Positions 50,021 to 58,578 of a stretch of DNA of 64,000 bases are shown piece after piece. Source of the stretch: Paratrimastix pyriformis (Eukaryota > Preaxostyla > Paratrimastigidae). The first letter of the stretch is position 1; the number at the start of each line of letters is the position of its first letter. The DNA is taken from positions 558,001-622,000 of the forward strand of contig JAPMOS010000004.1 in NCBI GenBank assembly GCA_027972325.1, read 5' to 3'. The notes under the pieces were generated by a model that had not been told where the DNA came from, did no database searches, and saw nothing but the letters and a program-made list of their open reading frames with translations. A program made the translations under genes and the position numbers.

Positions 50021-52554
50021 TGGGTGGGCCGGTAGCTGATGTTCGCCCAGCCCGAGGGCGCCCTGCAGCACTTCACCCGGCTGCTGCGGCTCCTGCCCGC
50101 CCTCGACGATCGCGCCCTGGTCTGCGCCCCCCCGCCAGCCGACATACCCCCTGCCCACACACACCCCGCCCAGCCGCTCATACCAACGCCCCCCTGAATG
50201 GCTCTTGGCGGTGCTCTGGTGGGCAGGTGGCCGTGTGCCAGGCGTGTGAGCTGCAGCCCGGGACGCCCCTGGCCAAGCTGGCGGCCGACGGGGGCGATGA
50301 TGTCTGACACCCCGCCCCGCCCCGCCCCGCCCCGCCCACCCCTGCTGCCGCCCCCCTGGGGGCCTGTCTTCACCCGCATCGTGCGATGGTCTGCCCTCTG
50401 GCCGCCGGGTGCCGCGCAGCTCCAGCGGCGCTGCGTGGAGATGCAGCTGGCCTCCCTCTGCCTGCTCACCCACAGACGACGAGCGGCCGGCGAAGGTCCG
50501 GGGGCACACTGCCCACATCCCGCCCCGCCCCGCCCGCCATTCTTCCATTTGCTGTGCCGTCTTGGCCGATGCACTCGTCGGGCCGTTGATCACCGCCACC
50601 TCCGCCTCACCCCCCAGACGGCAGCACGCTGCTGATCGAGTTCCTGTCGAGCCAGCGGGGCCGCTACGGGACGGCCTTCGCGGTGCAGTGGTGCGCCGAC
50701 TGGGGCTGCTGGGACGAGGCCGCCCTGGTGCACTTCATGCTGCGCGAGTGGGAGCCCGAGCTCGAGTGCCGCCTCGAGGGGGCCCGCCTCCGCGCCCGCA
50801 CAGGGGGAAGGTCCGCCTGGCTCCGACCCCCCCCCCCCCCCCCCCCCCACCCCCCCGAAGGAAAATCCGGACCCGGCACTGTCCAATTTGGCTCGTGGAA
50901 ATGGCACTCGTTGATTTGACCCCCCCCCCCCCCCCCCCCCCCCCCTCCCCCCCCATGCCGACTTGGCCCCTCGGGGCGGGTGGACGCAGGGAGGCCCTGG
51001 CCCGGGAGGCAGCGGGTGTGATGCTGCCCGTGCTGAGCCACACCCAGGACCTGCCCACCCAGGCGAGCCTCCTCATGCAGGTCGGCCCCGGCACCCACCA
51101 TCTCCTCTCCCGCTCCCATCCCCTCCCCTCCCCCATCCACCACACACACAGGGGACCTGGGGTGCGGGGTGCGGGGGTGCTGCAGGGGCTGCTCTTCTGG
51201 CGGGCCAACGAGCTGCCCCTCGGGCCGCTGGAGGCCCACCTGGCGGGCCGGATGGATCTCTACGGGCCTGCCCTCTGCCAGGTGCTCCTCGAGGAGGCCA
51301 CCCTGGCCCGCATCCCGCCCCCGGGGGCCCCCGAGGAGGCCGCCGGGCAGCCGGTGCCGGTGCCGGGGCACTTGCTGCCCGTGCCGCTGGACGTGGGGCT
51401 GCTGGCGGGCGCCGTCGGGCAGGCCCTGCGCAGAGACCTCGAGGCCACGGCACGCGTGGGTCCGCTGCCCGTGGGAGGGCAATCGCTCCCAGTGTTGCTG
51501 TGTTGTGCCGCGGATGATGGCCCGTTGGTGCTTGATGGACTGTTTTCCGCGTGGGGGGGGGGGTGCGCTGGCCGAGCAGCCCAGTCCTCGTTCGCGGTGC
51601 CCAGCGAGCGGCTCTGGACGGCCCTCACGGAGAACCTGGCCAAGGACCCCGACAAGCGGGCCTGCCTGCTGGTGCCCAACTCGGTGCTGGCCATTGCAGC
51701 GCCCCCGCCCCCGCCATCCCCCGCCCGACCGGCCTCCTCGGCTGGGGGAACCCCGGCACCCCTGCCCCCGCAAGAGCGGCCCGCCCAAGAGCAGGCCGGC
51801 CCCGCGGCTCCTCAACCCACCGCTTCTGCGACCGCCCCCGTTGCCCCCGGGGCGCCGACACCCTCGACCGCCGCCCCCACCACCACCACCACCACCACCA
51901 CCGACCAGAAGAAGGTCCGCCCCGGCCGGCCACCCGCACTTCCCCCGGGAGCCATCGGCCGGCTGTTCCGTCCATCGGCTCACCGCTGCGCTCCTGCTGG
52001 CTGCTGGCTGGCGGTTGGGGTGGTGGCGGCGGCGGCGAGGGCAGCAGGGCGACCTGTACGTCTTCACCTGCGGCCACAGCTACAACGGGCCCACCTTCCG
52101 CGAGTCCCTCGAGACGCTGCACAAGTACATCGGCAATGTCCGGACCCTCGATGCCGCCCCACGCCCCCCCCCCCCCCCCCCCCCTCCCCTTTTGATGGCC
52201 CCCCCGCTCATCAGGCTTGCTGTTCTGACGCCCCCGCAGATCTGCCCCCCGACCAGCTTCGGGGTTGCCGTGGTCGAGGCCGCCTACCGGCTGCCCACCA
52301 TCCCGCTGGCCTGCCCGCGGTGCCTATACCACTCCCTGGTCAAGCTCAAGACCGGCCCCGCCGCCGCCCCGACCCTGCCGCCCCAGTCGCAGCCCTCCCT
52401 CGCGAGCCAGCTGCTTCGGCCGCCGCTGCTCGGGGGCCCAGCCGGGGCCGGGGGCGGCGGGTCGCTGGGGGGCCTGATGGTGGGCGAGGGCCGGCCCGCC
52501 GGCCCCAGGGCCCAGCCAAGCGCGCGCATCCATACCACTGGCGCCAGCAGGTGA
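44775..52554 (+). CDS. Large beta-propeller / alpha-solenoid protein with RING-like C-terminus
   Basis: Family not recognised with certainty; the architecture resembles vesicle-tethering or coat-like proteins (HPS, VPS). The N-terminus has WD-like blades: SIVAMAFSPCASWLMVILGE, SWWVSSDGTQY joined to GIVTSENGYVAIIDFATR, then, after a 1.5-kb intron (45733-47280), FLLVSTRDRGFFQLMLES and LSVYLPAEYKFQVYDTNLY. Solenoid-type exons follow: GFFVYSEDSLYELRPKV, HFGDIADEFFTKGAHDQAF, LLKRLVEAGRMNDALFYLKS, RHIDLRESPELLGLLSQCRF, LIEFLSSQRGRYGTAFAVQW. The end has FTCGHSYNGPTFRESLE and, further on, PLACPRCLYHSLVKLK, a RING-like zinc site. Introns between 48430 and 52190 carry TGG, CTG and poly-C tracts. The stop at 52554 depends on the last exon's frame. 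The nested antisense F-box gene sits in the 1.5-kb intron. Confidence 0.65.
45699..47177 (-). CDS. UBL / F-box / TPR protein nested antisense in an intron
   Basis: Probable SCF substrate adaptor. The ATG at 47177 starts a ubiquitin-like segment (MKVMLVVSIPDEPGTDISVR, then LQMLCGGEELADDSKIV). A CTTATGCAG acceptor near 46850 opens the F-box (VILFTIFSHLDDEALATAGA, then WHNLTQNEFLWKTI). A GTTTGT donor and ACGCAG acceptor join it to SSNDAFAKARELSKRILTNS and WLGYKFMLESMVKQMLDTFP. A TPR-like stretch follows: AEFWYRTAISLKPEDAISHA, CAETEFKRAIQLDPHCWMFH, and, after an intron, ADKGDYQSAIQCLKNAEDAL. The stop is at 45699. The start lies 103 bp inside the host intron's 3' end; the 3' end overlaps a host exon by 34 bp in antisense. 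UBL plus F-box recalls FBXO7, but TPRs are not part of that family. Confidence 0.75.
48430..48555. repeat. (TGG)n triplet array grading into (CGG)n
   Basis: About 125 bp of TGG units, one interrupted by TG, ending in seven GGC/CGG units, in an intron (or just before the exon encoding QHSFAESIATTCDMD) of the propeller/solenoid gene. Confidence 0.95.
48918..48951. repeat. Poly-C tract in an intron
   Basis: About 33 C on the sense strand of the propeller/solenoid gene. Other sense poly-C tracts of this gene are at 50828-50849, 50921-50945 and 52167-52184. Confidence 0.9.
49031..49107. repeat. (GTGTCT)n hexamer array
   Basis: GTGTCT/GTGTGTCT units, about 75 bp, in an intron before the exon encoding LSMLMYRHLSEQLVLVYLH. 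The next intron-exon blocks also hold (GTCCGCCCC)n, five to six copies, at 49674-49726. Confidence 0.85.
49674..49726. repeat. (GTCCGCCCC)n array beginning at a 5' splice site
   Basis: Six tandem 9-bp units start at the donor after the exon ending DLIAVLK. Each unit repeats the GTCCG donor motif, so the splice signal itself has been tandemly copied. Confidence 0.85.
49971..50018. repeat. (CTG)n array, about 16 copies
   Basis: Near-pure CTG triplets ending CTGGATGGG, in the intron before the exon starting LMFAQPEGALQHF of the propeller/solenoid gene. Confidence 0.9.
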
Positions 52555-52614
52555 TGATCGCAGCGCGTGTTCCGTCATGCCCCCAGAATAACACGATCCC
52601 CGTCCCACCGCCCG

Positions 52615-54440
52615 TCAATCTGGGGGAGGCGGGCCGGGAGCGTCGGCAGGCCTCGGCTCGGCCGGTCGGGCCTGGCGGCGCGGGGGAAGCGGCGGCGGAG
52701 TCAGGGAAGCGCGCGCTGGCAGGGGTGGCGGTTGGGGTGGTGGTGGCGGTGGTGTCCTGGCCAGATCCCTAGGAGGGGGAGGCAGGGATGAGGTTCGCAC
52801 CGAGAGGGCCGCCGCCACCCGGGTGGCCATCTCGGCCTGCGCAGCCCGGGCCGCCTCCCATCCCTCCGCCTCATCCTCGCGCGCCGGGGGTGGGCGGGGC
52901 GCCAGGGACGCGTCCACCTCGCGGGCTACGGGGGGCGCCCCCTCGGGGGCCCCGAAGATCTGCTCGAGGCTCACCGGCTGGACGCGGGGGGTGGCCTGGT
53001 CGAGGCGGCGCTCGGCCGCCTGGACGGCGCTGGGCGGCCGCTGGAGGCCGTGGATCATGCGCAGGATGTCCATCCGCCGGCGGAGGAGAAGCCCCGTGGC
53101 CGCGTCGAGGGGCGCCACAGACACGCTGCTGCTGCTGCTGCCGGCCAGAGGCGGTGGCGACCTGAGGGGACGGAACGGCGGGGCGGGGGCCGGGCGGCCG
53201 GGCCGGGCGGGCGGCGGAGCCGAGGCCGGGGTGGGGCTTGGGGCCGAGTCGGGCCGCTCCGCGGCGCCCGAGGTCGAGCCAGGAGATGACATTCCGCGGC
53301 TGGGCCGAGACTGGCGCAGTGGGGGGCTGGCCGATGGCGGCGGGCGACTCCCGGGGGCGGGTGGCGACCGTGCGGGCTGTTGCGGAAGGGCCCGAGGAGG
53401 CGAGATGAACACCGACGGCGAGGGCGAGGACAGCGAGGGGCTGCCCTGTGGGGAAAAGCACTCCCGCACTGTGGCCGGAGGCGAGGCTGCGGCCGAGGCG
53501 AAGGCGGGCGCTGGGAAGGCCCCGCTATAAGGGGCGCCGCCGGGCGAGGTGGGCGGGACCGGGGGCGGCGAGGACACCGATGGCATCGGGCCAGGCAGCA
53601 GCAGCGCCGACCGCGGGCTCATGTTCACCGTCGAACGGGACGGGGGCGATGGGGCCCCAGTCGACACAACTCCGGGCCAACTGCCGGCACCGGCCCGGCT
53701 GCGCACGGTCAAGAGCCTCTGGGGTGGGGGGTAGGGGTGGGGAGGTCACAGAACGCGGCATGAGCGGGGCCGAGGGGAGGGCGGCCCAAACCAGACCGTG
53801 ACCGTGTCGCGCTGCTGTCCGAGGGCCTCGCCCAGGAGGCGGTGGTCGTCCTCGAGCACCTGGTGTCGCCTGGCGAGGGCCTCCAGCTCGGCCCGCAGGC
53901 GTTCATTGTCGGCCGTCAGGCGGTCGTTCTCAGCGCCCAGCCTGCTGTTCTCGGCATGCAACGGCGTGGGGCCGGCAGTCAGCCGGGCCTTCAAGTCGGC
54001 TAGGGTCTGCTCGAGGCGGCTGCAGGCGGCCCGCAGCTGTGTGGCCTCGGCCCGGGCCAGGTCGCGCTCCTGCTCCAGCCGGGTGGCATCGGCGCGAAGA
54101 CTCTCGGCCCTCGGCAGAAGCCGCTCCTGGTCAGGGCAATGGGGCGTGTCGGGTACCACCGGGTCGAGTGTCACCGGGTCGACCGGCGTGTCGGCCGGCG
54201 TAGCGGGCATCGGGTCGGCAGGCACAGGAGCCTCGGCGAGGAACGGCGGCGGTCCAGCCAGTGAGGAAGGGGACACGGGCGGTAATTGGTTTGTTTTTTC
54301 CAGTGGTAGTAAAGGGGGGGATGGTGGCGAATTTGGCCGGCTGTCGTGGGTATCTGATAGGGAGAGATTGAGAGATTCTGTCGCATCGGAAGCATGTGAA
54401 GAAGCGGATCGCGAGCGAGAGCGAGAAGAAAACGCATGGC
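52615..54440 (-). CDS. Coiled-coil protein with proline-rich C-terminus (start unresolved)
   Basis: Not recognised. Reading downward from about 54440: a Ser-rich segment (SRSASSHASDATESLNLSLS), then a Pro-rich stretch, then a strong coiled coil (RLEQERDLARAEATQLRAAC, LHAENSRLGAENDRLTADNE, LEALARRHQVLEDDHRLLGE) ending QRDTVT. An intron (GTCTGG...CCCCAG, about 53720-53797) joins this to RLLTVRSRAGAGSWPG. The rest is Pro/Ser/Ala-rich with helical patches (LLLRRRMDILRMIHGLQRPP, WEAARAAQAEMATRVAAALS). The unspliced frame stops at 52615, 60 bp from the convergent propeller/solenoid gene. No in-frame ATG precedes the Ser-rich segment, so an upstream exon is likely between 54450 and 54865. Confidence 0.55.
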
Positions 54441-54865
54441 GTGGGCATTGATGTTCGGTCAGCCTCGAAGGCGCGATAAAGGATTCAAGTGGAGCCAAGG
54501 GAGATGTGGAGGCCCGAGGGAAGAGAATGAGAGAAGGGGAACCGTTTCGGCCAAGTAGGACAGCTGGGAGTGGTGACACCTGGCCGGAAATGGAACTCTG
54601 TTTCAGTCTGGTCCTGGTTCGCTCCGGGAAATATAGCTGGCAGTACGCGGCGGGGACGAAGACTATCGATTTTTTTTTTTTTGCTGAAAACAGCAGAGCA
54701 ACCCGGGATCTTTCATGCAAATGCCGTTTGGAGGGAGGAGGAGGGAGGAGATGGAGCAACCAGCAGCCACAAGACGAGTTAATCCATGCGGGAGAAAAAA
54801 CCAAGAGCAGCCACGGAGTGGCATCGGGCGTCGAGCGGTCAAAGAGGATACTGGGATGAAACCTC
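54441..54865. other. Region between the coiled-coil gene and NIFK
   Basis: About 425 bp that must hold the missing 5' end of the minus-strand coiled-coil gene and the 3' flank of NIFK. It is AT-richer than average and contains a T12 run at 54669-54680. No confident exon was found. Confidence 0.4.
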
Positions 54866-55930
54866 TCACTTCTTGGCAGGAGTCTTCTTCGGAGTCTTGG
54901 CGGCATGCTTGCCAATGGCAGCATGGGATGATTGAACGGGAGAAGTTTGAGGCTTCTTGGGGGACTTGGCGGGGGTGGGGGGCTTGGTCGGTGTGACGGG
55001 CTTGGCGGCGGCTTTGAGGGGTCTGGGGCCCTTGGGAGACGGGGCGGGGGTGGCGGGGCGGCAGGCTTGGCGGCGGCCTTGATGCCGGCCTTCTTGATGC
55101 CAGGGTGCTGTGCCAGGACGAAGACGTATGAACGTCGCTGGCGCACGAAAAGCACGGACCGCTTCGCCAAAGACGTAGTCGATGCCCATGGAGGCGAGAC
55201 GTTCCTGACGCTGCTTTTGCCGAGCGGCAATCGACTGAACCAGCTTGCCGTGCTGTTGTGTGGAGCGCGCCACGCTCAGACGCGCGCTGACGATAGCCTT
55301 GCGTTGTTCAGGGCTCTGACGGACAGCGCCAAAGAACATCCGGGGCCGCACCTTTTCGGGAGGAACAACCTGGTGGGGGGGGAGGGGGGGAGGGGGGAAT
55401 AAACCTCCAACGAAAGCGGCACTGGAACAAGACCTTGCAAACGAGTCTGCGCTCGTACATGATATAGTTGTCCATGGCCTTGGCAACATCTTGGGCAATG
55501 TGCTCATCGGCGAACTCAACGTAGGCGTTATGCCGGGAATGACCGGTCTGGGCAGGAAGGTGAGCTTATTTAGTGGAACCGAACAGACCCTTGGGTTGCG
55601 ATGCAATTTTATCCGAGTGACCGTGCCGAATTGTGAGAAGAAGGCCTTCATCTGGGGCTCAAAAAAGCCAAATGGGATGTGGCCAACGAAAATAACACTC
55701 CGTTTTCCGCCCGTTTGCTTGAATTACTGGGTGACTGCGTACGTCCAACGGGACGGATCACAGACCTCCTTCCGGCCCTTCGTTTTGGTTTTAACGGCAT
55801 CTGTGAGAGCATAAAAATCTTCGTCCAGAGAAACAGAGGAAGCGTCATCCTGATCATCGGCTGCTCCTTCCGGTGCCATAATAATCTCGTCCCGCTCCTT
55901 CCCATCGTTGAGTTCAAGGTCTTGAAGCAT
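54866..55930 (-). CDS. NIFK: NIFK-like nucleolar RRM protein with H1-like basic tail
   Basis: Homologue of MKI67 FHA-interacting nucleolar phosphoprotein/Nop15, acting in large-subunit ribosome assembly. Five exons: 55766-55930, 55589-55717, 55434-55547, 55160-55369, 54866-55107; about 286 residues. An acidic leader (MLQDLELNDGKERDEIIMAP) precedes one RRM: RSVIFVGHIPFGFFEPQMKA, FFSQFGTVTRIKLHRNPR, TGHSRHNAYVEFADEHIAQD, AKAMDNYIMYERRLVCK. The following VVPPEKVRPRMF and LASMGIDYVF match NIFK (MPPEKVHKELF, KKGIDYDF). The tail is Lys/Pro/Ala-rich like histone H1 (KPVTPTKPPTPAKSPKKPQ, ending KTPKKTPAKK). The last exon needs one added C in a C/G-rich stretch near 55050-55065 to connect the RRM part with the basic tail. 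It diverges from the G3BP-like gene 131 bp away. Confidence 0.9.
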
Positions 55931-56060
55931 TTTCTTTCCCGAGGGTTGCTGTCACCGGGGTTGGTAATAAACCTTTGAGGCCTCAAAGGTTTTTTGCGGC
56001 GGCTCTCAGCGGAGCATTCTTGATCTCATCCTGTTTTTTTCTTGATTTCCACTAGCAATA

Positions 56061-57947
56061 ATGAGTGGTGTTCACAAAAAACTTGGCAATGCCTTTGCCA
56101 GGGCATTCTATGGCGCTCTCGCGGCAAATCCCGATACCTGTGCCATGTTTTATGGTGAGGGCTCTTTTCTGACCCGTTCTGTTGGCGACTCGCACACTGA
56201 GTTCGTCGGTGCCACGGTATGTACATTTCTCTCCATGGTATTAAAACCACGTCCCACAATCGCTCTCTTCCTCCTCTAGAAAATCGCCGAGTTCCTGAAA
56301 TCTGAATCTTGTGCGCCCATCCGCACTGCTATTGCCCACATTACCACTCAGGCTTGCCGTGACTTGGTTGTCGTCCAGGTCGCCGGTTTCCAGACCCACG
56401 GTGAGGAGCAGCACCGCTTTGTTGAGACTTTCATCCTTTCTCCCATCGAGAAGGGCACCCGGTCTGTTGAAATCACATTTGTTCATATCAAGAAAGTACC
56501 AACACCTTTCTTGCGTAGTTATTTCGTCCTCAACGACGCCTTCGTCTCGTTCGATGAGGATTTCACTTCTATTGTTTCCCGGCCCGCTGGTCTGTTGTTT
56601 GAAGTCCTTTCAATCACCCCTCATTCCGCCTCAGCTCCTCTGAAGGAGACCGCTGCTGCTCCTGCACCCCAGGCCGATTCTGGTGCCGCCATCGAGGCCC
56701 AGGCCGAGGTTCCCGTCGAATCGCTCCCCGTCGCCGCCGAGGCGCCCGAGGAGGCCCAGGTCGAGCAGCAGGAACCCGAGGAGGCACAGGCCGAGCCGGA
56801 ACAGGAGGAGGCTGCGGACGTCGCCGCGGTTGTCATTGAGCAGAAGCCCGAGGAGACCCCCGTTGATGTCGCTGTTCAGATCGAGGCTTCGGTCCCGGTC
56901 GACATGCCCCAGGCCGAGCCCGAGGTCGCCCCTGTCGCCGTTCCCGAGGCACCCGCCCCGGCCCCCGTGGCCCCTGCGGCGCCCGTCGTCCCCACCCCTG
57001 CCCCGGTCGCTGCCCCCCAGCCCCCTCGCAGCTATGCCAACGTGGCAGGCTCTGGGACCATGCCCCAGCCCCGCTTTGCCAACCAGTACCGCCGCCAGCC
57101 CCTGTCCCCGTCGCCGCCCCCGCCCCGCCCCCGCCCCCGCCCCCGCCCCCGCCCCGGTCGCCGCCCCGGTCGCCGCCCGGTCGCCGCCCGCAGGTCCCCG
57201 CCGCCTCTGCCCCCGTGTCCCAGCAGCAGCAGCAGCAGCAGATCCGGCGGCCTCCTCGGCGGCCTGATGTCCTCCCGGGTACCTGTCTGTCTTGCCCTGG
57301 CTCCGTCTCCCTCACCCCGCGGCTCTTTTTCAATATCGATCTAGCGCTCTATGTGAAGAACTGGCGGACGGTCCCCACCAGGAGAAGCTGACGGCCCTCT
57401 TCGCCGAGTGCGGCTCGGTGGCCTCTGTGGAGATCCTCGCCGATCGGGTCTGCCTCCCAAGCCTCGCCCCCGGCATTGCCTGACCCGCCGGGCCTCCCCC
57501 CACCTCGACGTGCAGGGCTACGCTTTTGTGAACTACGAGTCCCCCGAGGGCGTCACCATGGCCCTCCTGCGCCAGTGGACCCTCGACGACCAGCTCCTCA
57601 ACGTCGAGGCCCGGCGCCCGCCCCGCACCGACATGCGCCGCCCCTTCCGGCCCTTCTCGCCTCGGTACCAGGCCCCCGGCCAGCAGGTCCCCATGGGCGG
57701 CCTCCCTCCTCAGGCCCAGCCCCAGGGCCTGCCCCAGGGCCAGCGCTACGGCGGCCGTCCTTTCCGGGGCCCCCGCATGAACCGCCCCCGAAGGCGGCCC
57801 CCGCCCCGGGCGCCCCCTCGGGCCCGGCCTTCTGAGGAGCCCCCAGCGCTGACGACAGGCACCCCCGTCGCCCGCCTCGCCCTCATGCCGCCCTGCAGAC
57901 CTCCGGCCCCCGCAGCGCCCTTTTTCCCTCGGGCCCTCGGGCCGTGA
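56061..57947 (+). CDS. G3BP: G3BP-like protein (NTF2 domain plus RRM)
   Basis: RNA-binding stress-granule nucleator; the NTF2-like domain dimerises and docks partners. Four exons: 56061-56216, 56280-57278, 57345-57447, 57516-57947; about 560 residues. NTF2-like domain, residues 1-120: AFARAFYGALAANPDTCAMF, GATKIAEFLKSESC, VVVQVAGFQTHGEEQHRFVE and YFVLNDAF, the standard G3BP/NTF2 pattern. An acidic Glu/Pro/Ala linker and a Gln/Pro stretch follow. The RRM reads LYVKN, HQEKLTALFAECGSVASVEI, then GYAFVNYESPEGV and LLNVEARRPP. The C-terminus is Arg/Gly/Pro-rich, as in G3BP RGG tails. Two one-base corrections, in the GCCCCC repeats near 57117-57200 and at AAC(C)TG near 57366, restore the frame. Confidence 0.88.
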
Positions 57948-58578
57948 GCCGCCGGCTGGGCGTGTCCCTCCTCCCCACCCCCTTTCCTGTCTTCCCCTCC
58001 CCCCATTTGTTATTTCTCTGCTGCCCCCACCCCCCCTTCTTCTGCCTGGCGCGCCGCCCGTGATTTTTTCGACCACCCGCCGCCATGCCCACGAGCCCCG
58101 TCCGTCTCCGCTGCCCCGTCCGCCCGTCCGCTCGTCGTCCATGCCGCCTCCCCCAAGGCCACGATTGTCGTATTTCCCTCGACTCCCTTTGGGGCCCCCG
58201 TCCCAAGACATGACCATGATGCCGATGCTGGTCGCTCATTGTGGTCACGGGGAGAGAGGAGGGAGGCACTCAAAGACCGGGGTTGGGGGGGGAAAAACCC
58301 AACGACAGGTGCATATAACCCCCGGGCAGGGAGGGGAGGAGGGAGGGGAGGGGAGGGAGGGAGGGAGGGAGGGAGGGAGGGAGGGGAGGGAGGGAGGGAG
58401 GGAGGAGGGAGGGAGGGAGGGAGGGAGGGGAGGGGGAGGAGGAGGGAGGAGGAGGAGGCCGGGGCGAGTGCGTCTGTACAGCCGCCTTGGCCACCATCCC
58501 GGGTATTGCTGGCCATCTATGGTGGGCCAGAAGGTCAGAGGGCCATATATATGGCCATAGGGTCGTCAGCTCATCTGG
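57948..58578. other. Convergent 3' intergenic region with (GGGA)n array
   Basis: 631 bp between the G3BP-like stop and the stop of the membrane-protein gene. It contains pyrimidine-rich sequence, the 58326-58450 (GGGA)n array and ATGGCCATATATATGGCCAT, a near-palindrome at about 58541-58560. I see no gene. Confidence 0.5.
58326..58450. repeat. (GGGA)n tetranucleotide array
   Basis: About 125 bp of GGGA units with GGGGA and GGAGGA interruptions, very similar to the array at 5641-5785, but intergenic here. Confidence 0.9.
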
